A stretch of 46,170 bases of DNA from Domibacillus epiphyticus (GCF_001975785.1 NZ_MSFI01000018.1:1-46170), one strand, 5' to 3'. Positions 18,158 to 27,588 are shown, counted from the stretch's first letter. Notes: generated by a model not told the origin, from the sequence alone. Program-made: numbers and translations.

Positions 18158-19362
18158 GTTTGTTCCTCTTTTCTCGTCGCACAAATAATGTAGACGGGAT
18201 TTTGCGCATCAAAGCGCGTCATATTTAAAATCGGTTTTGAAAGCGAAACTTGCGCAAGTGCAATGTCAACGTCAAATCCTGCTTCTTTTAACAGCTTATG
18301 TGCTTTAGACATATTTTCAATTGTCACTGCGTTTAACACGATTGTGCCGCCCGGTTTTAACCGGTCTGCACACGTCTGAATAAGCTTGTCCATGTTGCCT
18401 GCCGTTCCGCCCATAAACACGCAATCCGGATCAGGAAATGAATCTAGTCCATCAGGTGCCTTTGCGTGAACAAGTGTGACATCGGTACGGAATTTTTTAA
18501 AATTAGCCTGTGCATTGGCTAGATCCGCTTCATTTTTTTCTACGGCAAACACCGCGCCGTTTCTGGCGATTTTTGCTGCTTCAATCGCGATTGAACCCGT
18601 GCATGTGCCAATATCCCATACAACGCTGTCCCGTTTAATGTTCATACGGCCGATTGTAAGAATGCGGACATCGCGTTTCGTAATTAACCCTTTATCCGGC
18701 TTGCGCTGATCAAATTCATCATCTGGAATCCCTGTAGGCCACTGTTTAGATGGGCGATTTTTCTTCAAGATCACGACATTCAGTGACGAAAAATGCGCAT
18801 CAGCCATCTCTTCAAGTGTAAGATGCCTGCATCTTTCATCTTGAGCGCCAATGTTTTCTGCAACAAACGCGTCATACTCTGCCAAATGAAAATCGAGCAA
18901 ATACCGGGCAATCGCATCCGGAGAATTTGTTTCATCGGTTAGGAGCGCGATTTTTTCTTCACCGTCAATTCTTTGTGCAAGCCCTGTCATAGACCGGCCG
19001 TGAACGCTAATGATCTTCGCGTTTTGCCACGATTCGTTCATTCGGGCAAATGCGAGCTGTACACTTGACGGATGAGGCACAATGTTTGCTTCAATGTCAC
19101 CTGATAAATACGCACCTATCCCGTAAAAAAGCGGATCACCAGATGCGAGGACAACCACCTGCTTTGTTTCTCTTCTCAGCCTGTCTTTCAGTTCGCGCAA
19201 GTTCCCTTTGATTTCAAATTTCTCTCCTTGATAATCAGGAAAATAAGACAACTGGCGCTGCCCGCCTGCTAACAAATCACTCTTATGAATGACATCGATC
19301 TCACGTGGATGAAGTCCATCTGCTCCTCCCGCACCGATGCCGATAATATGTATGTTACTCAC
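18154..19362 (-). CDS. cbiET: Fused cobalt-precorrin-7 C5-methyltransferase and C15-methyltransferase (decarboxylating)
   Basis: 402 residues, two enzymes in one chain. Residues 1 to about 205 are CbiE ([40 protein letters not shown]); residues about 210-402 are CbiT ([19 protein letters not shown] motif [26 protein letters not shown]). Together they methylate C5 and C15 and decarboxylate the C12 side chain. The start is GTG at 19362 with only a weak GGA site, so coupling to cbiD translation is likely. The fusion is also known as CobL type. Confidence 0.94.
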   Translation of the reverse strand: MSNIHIIGIGAGGADGLHPREIDVIHKSDLLAGGQRQLSYFPDYQGEKFEIKGNLRELKDRLRRETKQVVVLASGDPLFYGIGAYLSGDIEANIVPHPSSVQLAFARMNESWQNAKIISVHGRSMTGLAQRIDGEEKIALLTDETNSPDAIARYLLDFHLAEYDAFVAENIGAQDERCRHLTLEEMADAHFSSLNVVILKKNRPSKQWPTGIPDDEFDQRKPDKGLITKRDVRILTIGRMNIKRDSVVWDIGTCTGSIAIEAAKIARNGAVFAVEKNEADLANAQANFKKFRTDVTLVHAKAPDGLDSFPDPDCVFMGGTAGNMDKLIQTCADRLKPGGTIVLNAVTIENMSKAHKLLKEAGFDVDIALAQVSLSKPILNMTRFDAQNPVYIICATRKEEQT

Positions 19363-20443
19363 AATATTCCGCCTTTCCGAGCAACTGTCCTTTCATCGCA
19401 AACAGCAATGTTTCAACGCATAAACCGCCCCTTGCCTCACGAGCTGAATGTTCAGAGCAGTTCCGGCATAAAATGGTGAAGAATTCCGGATAAGCCGCCA
19501 TCATTTCTGCTGCATGAGTCGCTGTATTGGCGCTTTTTACTTCCTCTATTTCCTCTGCTGTTGCTCCTGCTTCTTTTGCCATTTCCGCCAAAAAGTTCAT
19601 ATCAACCGGGGCACTCTTCGAATGAACCATCATGACACCCTGTGCAACTTTTGAAAATTTACCTGGCATGCCGGCAAGCGTTACTTTTTCAATACCGAGC
19701 CGCTTGCAATGCTTTAGCGTAAAGCCGACAAAATCACCCATTTCGATAAAAGCTTCTTCTGGTAATTCGGTTAAATATTCCATTGCAAACTTTTCACTGC
19801 GTCCGCCAGTTGTCGCCGCAACATGTTTGCAGCCGGATGCAACAGCCACTTCAATTGCTTTTACAATACTTGCTCGAAAAGCCGACGTCGAAAAAGGACG
19901 CACAATCCCACTCGTTCCCAAAATGGATAAGCCCCCCAAAATTCCAAGGCGTGCATTTAAAGTTTTTTTGGCTAGTTCTTCCCCATTCGGGATGGAAATG
20001 ACGACGGAAACCCCTTTGCCCGGGCCACATTCCCCAAGCAATTCATCTACCGCCTCCAAAATCATACGGCGGGGCACAGGATTAATAGCGGCCTCACCGG
20101 GTTGAACATCTAGACCTGGTTTCGTTGCTCTGCCAACCCCTTCTCCTCCATCAAGATGAATGCCCGGTTCACTGGCCCAGCTCACTTCTGCACAGATCAC
20201 CGCCCCATGCGTCACATCTGGATCATCTCCGGCATCTTTTTTAACCCCTGCTTTTACGCTGCTTTCCTTCACTTCAATAAATTCCGGTGAAAAGTGTGCC
20301 CATTGTTTAGCCGGCAAATAGACGGATACCGATTCCTGCCTAGTGCCGGTAATGAGAGTCTGAAGTGCCAATTTTGTTGCCGCTGTCGCACACGTACCCG
20401 TTGTATACCCGGTACGAAGTGGTTTATCCGGAACAGGCTTCAT
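19355..20443 (-). CDS. cbiD: Cobalt-precorrin-5B C1-methyltransferase
   Basis: 362 residues. Methylates C1 after the ring-opening step by CbiG. Features: [19 protein letters not shown] at the N-terminus, [34 protein letters not shown] (motif positions about 103-127) and [11 protein letters not shown]. CbiD is specific to the oxygen-independent pathway, so its presence fixes the route. Start ATG overlaps the cbiC stop; there is no strong Shine-Dalgarno. Confidence 0.95.
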   Translation of the reverse strand: MKPVPDKPLRTGYTTGTCATAATKLALQTLITGTRQESVSVYLPAKQWAHFSPEFIEVKESSVKAGVKKDAGDDPDVTHGAVICAEVSWASEPGIHLDGGEGVGRATKPGLDVQPGEAAINPVPRRMILEAVDELLGECGPGKGVSVVISIPNGEELAKKTLNARLGILGGLSILGTSGIVRPFSTSAFRASIVKAIEVAVASGCKHVAATTGGRSEKFAMEYLTELPEEAFIEMGDFVGFTLKHCKRLGIEKVTLAGMPGKFSKVAQGVMMVHSKSAPVDMNFLAEMAKEAGATAEEIEEVKSANTATHAAEMMAAYPEFFTILCRNCSEHSAREARGGLCVETLLFAMKGQLLGKAEYCE

Positions 20444-21084
20444 TTTACTGCAAGCAGCGACAGTGCATTCAGTGCTGCAACAGTTACTGTGCTGCCACCT
20501 TTACGACCGATGTTTGTAATAAATGGAATATCCAGTTTTGCGAGTTCTTCTTTTGACTCTGCTGCTGACACAAATCCAACCGGCATTCCGATAATTAAAT
20601 CCGGTTTTGCTAGGCCTTCTTTTGCTAGTCGGATAATTTCCAAGAGTGCCGTTGGTGCATTGCCAATTGCATAAATGCCACCATCACCGAGCGCAGCTGC
20701 TTTTCTCATTGAAACAATTGCACGTGTCAAACCAAGCTCTTTCGCTTCTTTCATTACGTCTTCGTCGGAAATATAGACGTTGACCGAACCGCCAAACTTC
20801 TCAATTCGTGGTTTTGAGACACCAGACTGAATCATTTGCACATCACAAATGACACGAGCACCGTTGCGAATTGCTTGAATGCCGGACTTAATTGCATCCG
20901 GGTGAAACAATACACTTTTTCCAAGGTCAAAATCAGCGCATGCATGAATAACACGCTGTACAACAGCATATTCTTCCGGCGACAAATCGTGGGGGCCAAA
21001 TTCTTCATCAATCATTGAAAAGCTCAGGCTTTCGATTTCCATCGGTTTCACTGTTTCCGGCACAAACGCAGTTTTAAAATCCAT
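20440..21084 (-). CDS. cbiC: Cobalt-precorrin-8 methylmutase
   Basis: 214 residues. Moves the C11 methyl group to C12, giving cobyrinate. The active-site His is in VQRVIHACADFDLG; further family motifs are RNGARVICDVQMIQSGV and GNAPTALLEI. The ATG follows a GGAGGAAAA site one base after the cbiJ stop. Confidence 0.95.
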   Translation of the reverse strand: MDFKTAFVPETVKPMEIESLSFSMIDEEFGPHDLSPEEYAVVQRVIHACADFDLGKSVLFHPDAIKSGIQAIRNGARVICDVQMIQSGVSKPRIEKFGGSVNVYISDEDVMKEAKELGLTRAIVSMRKAAALGDGGIYAIGNAPTALLEIIRLAKEGLAKPDLIIGMPVGFVSAAESKEELAKLDIPFITNIGRKGGSTVTVAALNALSLLAVK

Positions 21085-21852
21085 TTAATTTTCCTCCAGG
21101 CGAGTTAATGTATTGATTACTTCTTCAAAGGTTTCGCATTGATTTGGATAGTCAACAGGCGGACGCGAAATGACAATGGTTTCAATACCCAATGATACCG
21201 CTGCTTCGATTTTCTCCGCGACCGCTCCAATTGCCCCGCTTTCCTTCATAACCGTCGTCTTAACGTTATAATGACGGTAAAGAGCTGAATCAAGTTCCTT
21301 CGTAAAAGGCCCCTGCATCGCAACAATATTTTTTTGCTGGACACCAAGCGCCGCGCATTTTTCCATATTGTCGAGCCGTGGCAGCATTCTTGCAATGAGA
21401 CGGATGTCCGCTAGTGGCAGCAGTTTTTTTGTAAACACCTGCAATGTCTTGCTGCCCGTCGTCAGCATCACTACACCGCCTTTTTCTGCCGCTGCGTCTG
21501 CCGCCTGTTCGTACGTATCGACACGTGTGACGAGTGGATGTTCATCAATCTCCGTTCCAGCGCGCTCATAACGAATATAAGGGATACCTGCTTTTTCTGC
21601 AGCTTCAATTGCATTTTTTGATGCTTCTTCCGCAAAAGGATGACTCGCATCAATAACAGCTGTATAACCCGTCAGCAAAACTGCGGCCATTTCTTCTGCA
21701 TCAAGTCTTCCCGTCTTAGCGTTAATACCGGCAGATTCGAGTTCTGCGGCTGCATTTTCCGTGACAACGGAAGCCGTCACTTGACGGCCTGTTTTCTGAA
21801 GCATGACGGCCAGTTCACGCGCATCGCTTGTCCCGGCTAAAAAGAAAATCAT
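21085..21852 (-). CDS. cbiJ: Cobalt-precorrin-6A reductase
   Basis: 255 residues. NAD(P)H-dependent reduction of the corrin ring precursor. Family features: FLAGTSDARELAVML at the N-terminus, DASHPFAEEASKNA, MLTTGSKTLQVF and MKESGAIGAVAEKIEAA. The ATG overlaps the cbiX stop by four bases and has a modest GAGGCGG site. Confidence 0.94.
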   Translation of the reverse strand: MIFFLAGTSDARELAVMLQKTGRQVTASVVTENAAAELESAGINAKTGRLDAEEMAAVLLTGYTAVIDASHPFAEEASKNAIEAAEKAGIPYIRYERAGTEIDEHPLVTRVDTYEQAADAAAEKGGVVMLTTGSKTLQVFTKKLLPLADIRLIARMLPRLDNMEKCAALGVQQKNIVAMQGPFTKELDSALYRHYNVKTTVMKESGAIGAVAEKIEAAVSLGIETIVISRPPVDYPNQCETFEEVINTLTRLEEN

Positions 21853-22763
21853 TGAACCGCCTCTTCCTTATGTTGATGGTCATGGTGATGATCCTCATGG
21901 TCGTGGGTGTGATCATGTTCATGATCGTGGTCATGATCATGGTGATGATGGTGATGGTGATGTTCACCCGCTTCAAACCTGTACTGACATGTATCACAGT
22001 TCATAACGACGGACTCGCCAAGCGCTTCATCAATCCGGTCGGCAATAATCGTTTTGAGCTTTGGATGAAATCCAAAATAATTTGCCAGTACAAATTGAAT
22101 GTGAGGATACTGAGTGTTAAATGTTTTAATATCTTCCTCAATGCGTTTGATTAGTACGCCAGTGAATAAAAAGTAAGGCAAAATGGTGATTTTTCTCGCA
22201 CCTAATTTATTAGCTTTCTCAACAGCCTGTGGAAGTGACGGATTCGTTACGCCATAAAAAGCCGGTTCCACTGTTTCAAAATCAGATTTTTCCCAGAGAA
22301 TTCGGGCAATTTTGCATAAATCACTATTCGCATCCACATCGCTGCCGCCACGTCCGAGCAAAATGACTGCGTCATCTTCTCCTGCTTCATCCGGATTCAC
22401 ACCCGCATCCTTCAGACGGTCACGTAAAATAACAGATGTTTCATAATGAATCCCGATCGGTTTTCCATATGTAAACGTTACATCCGGGTACTTTATTTTT
22501 GCTGCATCTATCGCGGCCGGTATATGAATTTTGGAATGACCGGCCTGCAACAGCATTAGTGGAATAAGCGCAATGGATGTTGCTCCTTTATCCACACAGT
22601 TTTGAATGCCTTTCTCAATATCTGGCCGAGCAAATTCCAAAAAGCAAGTTTCATATAAAACCAATGGACTTAATTCAGGCAAAAATCCTTCAACAAACTC
22701 CAAAATTTGCTTATTCCCTTCAGAATCTCTACTTCCATGCCCGACAAATAATACTGCTTTCAT
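21849..22763 (-). CDS. cbiX: Sirohydrochlorin cobaltochelatase, long form with Fe-S motif and His-rich tail
   Basis: 304 residues. Inserts cobalt into sirohydrochlorin, the committing step of the anaerobic route. Two CbiX-fold halves with the active-site His in VGHGSR (H9) and QAGHSKIH (H76). After residue 250 there is the MxCxxC motif MNCDTC (254-259), described as a 4Fe-4S site in the long CbiX of B. megaterium. A tail then carries 20 His among residues 268-298, mixed with Asp and Glu. The tail probably binds or stores metal. The DNA for it (about 21870-21961) is a low-complexity CAT/GATCATG tract that may vary in length. Confidence 0.95.
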   Translation of the reverse strand: MKAVLFVGHGSRDSEGNKQILEFVEGFLPELSPLVLYETCFLEFARPDIEKGIQNCVDKGATSIALIPLMLLQAGHSKIHIPAAIDAAKIKYPDVTFTYGKPIGIHYETSVILRDRLKDAGVNPDEAGEDDAVILLGRGGSDVDANSDLCKIARILWEKSDFETVEPAFYGVTNPSLPQAVEKANKLGARKITILPYFLFTGVLIKRIEEDIKTFNTQYPHIQFVLANYFGFHPKLKTIIADRIDEALGESVVMNCDTCQYRFEAGEHHHHHHHHDHDHDHEHDHTHDHEDHHHDHQHKEEAVQ

Positions 22764-22776
22764 TTTCTTCCTCCCC

Positions 22777-24357
22777 TTATTCGCCGCACGGCATCGGTTC
22801 TACTTCCGGCACCGGCGTTTCTCTGTATGCAAATCCTTCGACCATTCCTACGCGTTTGAAATATTTAAAAAACCGCTCATTTGGATGACCCGACTCTTTA
22901 TATTCTTCGACAATTCTCGTCAGCATTGGCACAACCTGATCGGGAGCAATCCCTTCAGCCACGTATACGCCCGGGTGTGCAGTACGGCTGACAACTTTTG
23001 CGCCAAGGAATAAATCAAAAGCTCCTTTTCGGTATACAATTCCAATATCTTCATTCACTGCCCCATAACAAGCCATGCCGCAGCCGTTAACGCCGATGCG
23101 GAGTTCTTTTGGCACACTTATACCTCCAAGATCATCACGCAGCTGTTCAGCGTAAGGAATCGCATCACCCTTTTCCCCGTCGCAAAAATCGCATGCTTTA
23201 ATCGTTACGACATCTCCAACAGGAGCCAGGTCTAGTCCGGCTGCACGGAGTTTCTCAATAATCGGTTCGGGATTGCTTACTTCTGTTTTCAACATGACAT
23301 AATGATGCGGCGTATATTCAATCGTTCCTTTTTCACCTGCCGCCTCGGCAATGGCTATCATTTGCTGCGGTGTAAAATTCTTGTTCACAACGCCGGGACT
23401 AACTGCAGCTTCAAAGACGGACTTTATTGCCGGCGGTGCACTTTTTCTCTTTTCAATGGCTCCAAGTGCTTGCAATCCAAGTTCTTTTAGTGATGATGGC
23501 TTCTCGACTTCATTTAATTCTGGCTGACCACCGTGAAGAGCCCATGGTTCATTTTCCGGACGAAGCCGTTCATGTGGCCGAAGCGGCTGCTTTTCTTCTG
23601 TGAGTGTATATTTACGCGTATAACCGCGCGGTGTGATCATAAGTCCATCATAAAAGAAAGTTGTTGAATTCCCGATAATGACGGTTGTCAGCATGCCGAT
23701 ATCATGTTCAAGCATCTCTGACAATGTTGTCATCGTGACTTCTTCACGGTCCCGATATGCACTTTTAACGAGTCCAACGGGTGTATCAGGTGACCGATAT
23801 TTCAGCAAAATACGCTGTGCTTCTTCTATTTGCTTCGTACGGCGGCCGCTTTTCGGGTTGTACAACGCGATGACGAAATCCGCAGCCCCTGCTGCATCGA
23901 TTCTTCGTTCAATTAGTTCCCACGGTGTAAGATGGTCACTCAAGCTGATCGTGCATGCGTCATGCATAATCGGTGCTCCTAGAAGTGATGCACACGAATT
24001 AATCGCTGAAATACCAGGAATAATCTCAACTTTAACACCCGTATCCTTTTTCCATCCTTGTTCCGCGAGCACTTCATATACGAGTCCAGCCATCCCATAC
24101 ACGCCAGCATCACCGCTGGATATAACGGACACCGTTTTTCCCCGTTCTGCTTGTTTGACTGCAGCTTGAGCACGGCTCACTTCTTCACTCATCCCCGTGC
24201 TGATCACTTCTTTTCCTTCGATCAATGGCGCAACAAGTTCCATGTATGTTTTATAGCCAATAACATAATCACTGTCTTTTAACGCTTTTTTTGCCCGATC
24301 CGTAATATGATCTTCATGCCCAGGACCGAATCCGACAACGTATAATGTACCAGTCAT
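22777..24357 (-). CDS. cbiH60: Cobalt-factor III C17-methyltransferase fused to a nitrite/sulfite reductase-like Fe-S domain
   Basis: 526 residues, about twice a normal CbiH. Residues 1 to about 240 are a tetrapyrrole methylase (VVGFGPGHEDHITDRA, SSGDAGVYGMAGL, PGISAINSCASLLGAP) that methylates C17 and contracts the ring. The C-terminal part carries a NIR_SIR-type domain with cysteines C389, C392, C426 and C430 (CDFC, NGCGMAC) suited to a 4Fe-4S cluster. The same fusion in B. megaterium is called CbiH60. The ATG overlaps the cbiW stop by four bases. Confidence 0.93.
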   Translation of the reverse strand: MTGTLYVVGFGPGHEDHITDRAKKALKDSDYVIGYKTYMELVAPLIEGKEVISTGMSEEVSRAQAAVKQAERGKTVSVISSGDAGVYGMAGLVYEVLAEQGWKKDTGVKVEIIPGISAINSCASLLGAPIMHDACTISLSDHLTPWELIERRIDAAGAADFVIALYNPKSGRRTKQIEEAQRILLKYRSPDTPVGLVKSAYRDREEVTMTTLSEMLEHDIGMLTTVIIGNSTTFFYDGLMITPRGYTRKYTLTEEKQPLRPHERLRPENEPWALHGGQPELNEVEKPSSLKELGLQALGAIEKRKSAPPAIKSVFEAAVSPGVVNKNFTPQQMIAIAEAAGEKGTIEYTPHHYVMLKTEVSNPEPIIEKLRAAGLDLAPVGDVVTIKACDFCDGEKGDAIPYAEQLRDDLGGISVPKELRIGVNGCGMACYGAVNEDIGIVYRKGAFDLFLGAKVVSRTAHPGVYVAEGIAPDQVVPMLTRIVEEYKESGHPNERFFKYFKRVGMVEGFAYRETPVPEVEPMPCGE

Positions 24358-24725
24358 TTTTTTTCACCTTTTTCTGTTCCTTTAAAACGGTCATTTAGCA
24401 GCTTCATTCCATTACCTGAACGCTCATACGCAATCCATTCTTTTACCGGTTCACCATGCTGCAAGTGACTGGCCACCATTTCTCTCGCACGCTCTTCATC
24501 CATTTCAAAATACCAATCCGCTTCAGGATAGACGACGACAACACAGCCATCCTTGCAGCGCCCGTTGCACCGCGTACGCGTTGTATGTACTTTTGTATCA
24601 AGGTCGAGCTTTGTTATTTCATCGCGGACTGCCTGTGTCACTTCTTCGCCGCCTTTTCTCATACAGGTTGATCCATTGCAAATCAACACGTGCCGGTTCA
24701 TTTCGGCCAAATTCCATGTCGCCAA
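24354..24725 (-). CDS. cbiW: (2Fe-2S) ferredoxin-like protein of the cobalamin operon
   Basis: 123 residues from the TTG at 24725-24723, six bases after AAAGGAGTGG. The frame is open further upstream, but that part is the riboswitch terminator. Thioredoxin-like 2Fe-2S ferredoxin fold with C16, C21, C53 and C57 (C-x4-C ... C-x3-C); C61 is also close by. First gene of the operon, as cbiW is in B. megaterium. It probably supplies electrons to Fe-S enzymes of the pathway (CbiX, CbiH60); that partner choice is inference. Confidence 0.88.
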   Translation of the reverse strand: MATWNLAEMNRHVLICNGSTCMRKGGEEVTQAVRDEITKLDLDTKVHTTRTRCNGRCKDGCVVVVYPEADWYFEMDEERAREMVASHLQHGEPVKEWIAYERSGNGMKLLNDRFKGTEKGEKK

Positions 24726-24749
24726 TATCGTCCACTCCTTTTTAAATGC

Positions 24750-24785
24750 AAAAAGCCCCCGCTTCTTCAATGGAAGCAGGGGGCA
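24750..24785 (-). terminator. Riboswitch-controlled terminator of the cobalamin operon
   Basis: Arms TGCCCCCTGCTTC and GAAGCGGGGGC (one bulged base) followed on the minus strand by CTTTTTGC. It lies between the cobalamin aptamer and the cbiW start, as expected for transcriptional off-switching by bound cobalamin. Confidence 0.88.
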
Positions 24786-24844
24786 GAGGTCGCAAAATGT
24801 ATAAGCGTGTCCATCCCGTTCTTCCCACCGAAGAATGATGTTCA

Positions 24845-25025
24845 GTTACTAAAAGCAGGTCTCCTGGCTCGCGGGTCAACTTACTTTTGTCCCCTTCCCG
24901 GTTTAACACCAGTGGAAATGGACAATTTCATCGCCGCTTACAGTAGCGGGGGCTGCATCGGATTCACACCGATTTCCCTATTATCCCGGACGAAATCACT
25001 CCGGGCACTCTTAATATTCGATATT
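24845..25025 (-). promoter_or_regulatory. Cobalamin riboswitch aptamer
   Basis: Reading the minus strand 5' to 3': GTGCCCGGAG ... GATAATAGGGAA, then GTGTGAATCCGATGCAG, CCCCCGCTACTGTAAGCGG, and finally the B12 box AGCCAGGAGACCTGC (24869-24855). These are the conserved landmarks of the cobalamin riboswitch in the right order. It precedes cbiW and an intrinsic terminator, so high adenosylcobalamin should stop transcription of the whole operon including cobalt uptake. Confidence 0.96.
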
Positions 25026-25045
25026 AAATTTCATTATTATGTTCA

Positions 25046-25075
25046 AGGTTATCAGGAAACTTAATAGTTTGACAA
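25046..25075 (-). promoter_or_regulatory. Promoter of the cobalamin operon
   Basis: Minus strand: -35 TTGTCA (25070-25075), 18-base spacer, -10 TAACCT (25046-25051). The start would fall near 25039, just ahead of the aptamer. The -10 is weak, so confidence is moderate. Confidence 0.5.
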
Positions 25076-25104
25076 GTGAAATTCAGTAATCAATTTGAAA
25101 GAGA

Positions 25105-25138
25105 ACAAAAAAACAAACCCGGATTAGTCATCCAGGTC
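25105..25138 (-). terminator. Terminator of the PepSY gene, stop codon in the loop
   Basis: 8-bp arms ACCTGGAT and ATCCGGGT with a five-base loop. The TAA stop of the PepSY gene (25126-25124) lies at the loop edge. On the minus strand it is followed by TTGTTTTTTTG. It closes the two-component/PepSY operon before the cobalamin promoter. Confidence 0.8.
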
Positions 25139-25627
25139 TGTCGTTTCAACGATTACTTCACCAGTTGTCCCGTTTACAAGCACATCTGATTCTGTCTTTC
25201 CATGACGAATTTCAATTTCATAGTGCCCATCATCAAGCTCAATTTCCGTTACTTCACCTTTTACTTTTTTCAAAGCTTCTGAAATAGCTTCTTCCTGAGT
25301 AACCGGCACACTAGTCGTATCCGGACTGTCATCATCATCGTCTTCACGTTCATTTTTCAAAATGTCGCCTGTGCTGCCGTCAATGTCCACATCGTATCCG
25401 TCTAGATCCACTTCATATACAGGACCTGTAATAGTGCGGTCAAGGTCAATGCCTTCAACAACCGATCCGGTTTCTTTTTCCGCGATCGCTTTCGCCTCGT
25501 CCATTGTCAGCTTTGCAGCCAGTCCTGGTACTTCCGCCTGAATTTTATTTGTCTGGACTCCCCAAACAGCCCCTCCACTAACAAGACCTAATGCTAATAC
25601 TACACCGGCAATCGTTCGTTTTTTCAT
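25124..25627 (-). CDS. Secreted or anchored PepSY-domain protein
   Basis: 167 residues. N-terminal signal sequence or anchor (about residues 4-25), then two PepSY-like repeats (about 38-90 and 106-165) separated by a very acidic linker (EREDDDDDSPD). PepSY domains are found in extracytoplasmic proteins and are thought to restrain proteases or sense the envelope. ATG follows AGGAGGA. It lies 84 bases after the other PepSY gene in a TCS operon and resembles the YkoI/YkoJ proteins of B. subtilis in type and setting. No enzyme activity is evident. Confidence 0.82.
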   Translation of the reverse strand: MKKRTIAGVVLALGLVSGGAVWGVQTNKIQAEVPGLAAKLTMDEAKAIAEKETGSVVEGIDLDRTITGPVYEVDLDGYDVDIDGSTGDILKNEREDDDDDSPDTTSVPVTQEEAISEALKKVKGEVTEIELDDGHYEIEIRHGKTESDVLVNGTTGEVIVETTDLDD

Positions 25628-25711
25628 TATGATTCCTCCTCCTCTTTCTTCTATCTTATCTACGAAAGATGAGAAAAAAAGGATAGAAAAATGAGAGTTT
25701 GATGAGAAAAC

Positions 25712-26209
25712 TTAATCATCCCATGAAATAGACATGACTTCACCTGAAATGGCATTGACCTGTACGGTTGCTTCCTCTCCGTTTTCAGCTTCAATGTCAA
25801 CAATAAAAGAACCCTTGTCCTCCCCACTCTCAATTTCATCAATTGTTCCCGGCACGACAGCCAGGGCCGTTTTCCCCGCCTGCTCAGCAGTCAGAAGACC
25901 CGTTTTTTCTTTGCCGGGCTCAGCCGGTTTTTCAGCTGGTGCTTTGTACTCTTTCACACGCTTCATATCCAGAAGGTCACCTGTGTCCCTGTCAACGGTC
26001 ATTACATATTCGCCACTCGCTGCTTTCATTGTATACATAAAATGTCCGTTTTTTTCTGCTGATTTTGTTACTGTACCGTTGTACTGTTTCGCGAGCCGCT
26101 CGCCTGCTTTTGCCATCGAAACGCCTGGTTCCTGAAATGAACGGTACAGGAAAAAAAGTATCGCGGCCACTAATAAAACGACAATGGTAATCCAAAGCTG
26201 TTTTTTCAT
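25712..26209 (-). CDS. Membrane-anchored PepSY-domain protein
   Basis: 165 residues. One N-terminal transmembrane helix (about 5-23), then two PepSY-like regions (about 30-82, GEYVMTVDRDTGDLL; and 103-165, VNAISGEVMSISWDD) joined by a Pro/Lys/Glu-rich linker. Its start overlaps the histidine kinase stop by four bases, so it is translated with the kinase. Likely an envelope-side partner or output of the two-component system; inference from context. Confidence 0.82.
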   Translation of the reverse strand: MKKQLWITIVVLLVAAILFFLYRSFQEPGVSMAKAGERLAKQYNGTVTKSAEKNGHFMYTMKAASGEYVMTVDRDTGDLLDMKRVKEYKAPAEKPAEPGKEKTGLLTAEQAGKTALAVVPGTIDEIESGEDKGSFIVDIEAENGEEATVQVNAISGEVMSISWDD

Positions 26210-27588
26210 TCTTTTTCACCCCGTTTTCCTTTTAGTATACCGGGATAAAATGAGAATTCGCTTAGTATGATAATGGCTGTTGTGCCTCTACCTTCTTCAC
26301 TTTCAATCCGTACGTCTGCTCCAATGGCTTCTGCTAGTTCTTTCGCAATTGGCAAACCAAGCCCGAACCCGCCTGTTTTACGCGTCCGCGCTTTGTCGAC
26401 ACGATAAAATCGATCAAAAATTTTATTGATATCCTCTGATGGAATGCCAATCCCTTTGTCCCTAATACAGATGGTGTTTTGTTTAACCTCTATTTGAATA
26501 TCCTCATCAGAATATTTTCGCGCATTATCAAGAAAAATATATATCAACTGTCGCAGTTTGGACCTGTCCGTTTCAACTGTACATGACTCTTTCATGTTAA
26601 CCTGAACACGTCTGCCGTAAGCTTGTTCAAATGAATCCGCGGTTTCCTGTACAAATGCAGAAATCTGTACCGTTTCTATTTGCAGGTTCCATGACTCATC
26701 ACGACGTGCGAGGACAAGCAGCTGCTGGGTTAATTCTTTCATATGCACCGCTTCATTGTATATGGCTTCAATAGATTCCTCGAACAAGTCAGGACGGTCT
26801 TTCCCTCGCCTCTGCAACAAATTTGCGTACGACTCTATGACAGTAAGCGGTGTTTTTAATTCATGCGATGCGTTTTGAACGAACTGCTCCTGTTTCTCAT
26901 AGTTTTTTTCAAGGAGCTCGATCATATCGTTAAACGTTGCCGCCATGTCATTCAGCTCATCATTCTTGTTTTTTTCGATGTCTATCCGCTCATAACGGCC
27001 GCTCTCTCGAATGCGCCGCATCGTTTCCGTCATGTTTGCCACCGGATTTGAAATAACCGCACTAAGAAAGCGGGCTGATAACACCGCTGGAATGACCGCT
27101 AGAATGGATGCCGCAATAAGCACTATACGCAAAATATCAAGAATTCGGTCTGTCGTTTGTAAGCTTTCGATTAATTCAAGCATGGCCACATCGCCGCCGC
27201 GCCAAATTAGCGGGGCAGTAATCCGCGCATAACGGCTATCACCAACTTTGACAATCTCCTGGCGTTCTGCCATTTTAAAAACTGCTTCACGTTCCCGAAG
27301 CAGAGCTGCATTCGATGAAACCGTTACGCCGTCAGCTGTCCCGTTAGGTAAAATGACTCTGACCATTCCTGAATCAGGTGCATACGCCCTAAGTAAATCA
27401 CTGCTTGCGAGTGTTTCGGACGGATTTGATAAACTTGATGTGATTCTTTCTGCATCCATTGCCGCCCGATCGAGATCAGCCTCTTTTAACATAGAAGATG
27501 CAGCAAAATAAACAGCCGTGTTCATAATCATGACAATCACAATGAGGAGCACACTTGTACCAAGATGGATTTTATTTTTCAATTTCAT
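26206..27588 (-). CDS. Two-component sensor histidine kinase
   Basis: 460 residues. TM1 about 9-31, extracytoplasmic sensor region about 32-150, TM2 about 152-175, HAMP about 176-228, HisKA with phospho-acceptor H242 (ASHELKTPL), then HATPase with N box FLDNARKYSDED, G1 DKGIGIP, F box FDRFYRVDKART and G2 GGFGLGLPIAKEL. It starts with ATGA overlap after the response regulator. The regulator-kinase-PepSY-PepSY order resembles ykoG-ykoH with ykoI/ykoJ. Signal unknown; an envelope or metal stress is plausible for this type. Confidence 0.92.
   Translation of the reverse strand: MKLKNKIHLGTSVLLIVIVMIMNTAVYFAASSMLKEADLDRAAMDAERITSSLSNPSETLASSDLLRAYAPDSGMVRVILPNGTADGVTVSSNAALLREREAVFKMAERQEIVKVGDSRYARITAPLIWRGGDVAMLELIESLQTTDRILDILRIVLIAASILAVIPAVLSARFLSAVISNPVANMTETMRRIRESGRYERIDIEKNKNDELNDMAATFNDMIELLEKNYEKQEQFVQNASHELKTPLTVIESYANLLQRRGKDRPDLFEESIEAIYNEAVHMKELTQQLLVLARRDESWNLQIETVQISAFVQETADSFEQAYGRRVQVNMKESCTVETDRSKLRQLIYIFLDNARKYSDEDIQIEVKQNTICIRDKGIGIPSEDINKIFDRFYRVDKARTRKTGGFGLGLPIAKELAEAIGADVRIESEEGRGTTAIIILSEFSFYPGILKGKRGEKE

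Noticed and set aside
19632-20105. 157-codon plus-strand frame
   Set aside because: Opposite cbiD; a shadow frame of a strongly conserved gene.
21828-22154. 108-codon plus-strand frame rich in Met and Val
   Set aside because: It is the complement of the His-rich end of cbiX; repetitive coding DNA keeps the opposite frame open.
24726-24770. Upstream ATG extension of CbiW
   Set aside because: Falls in the riboswitch terminator; TTG at 24725 has the right spacing to AAAGGAG.
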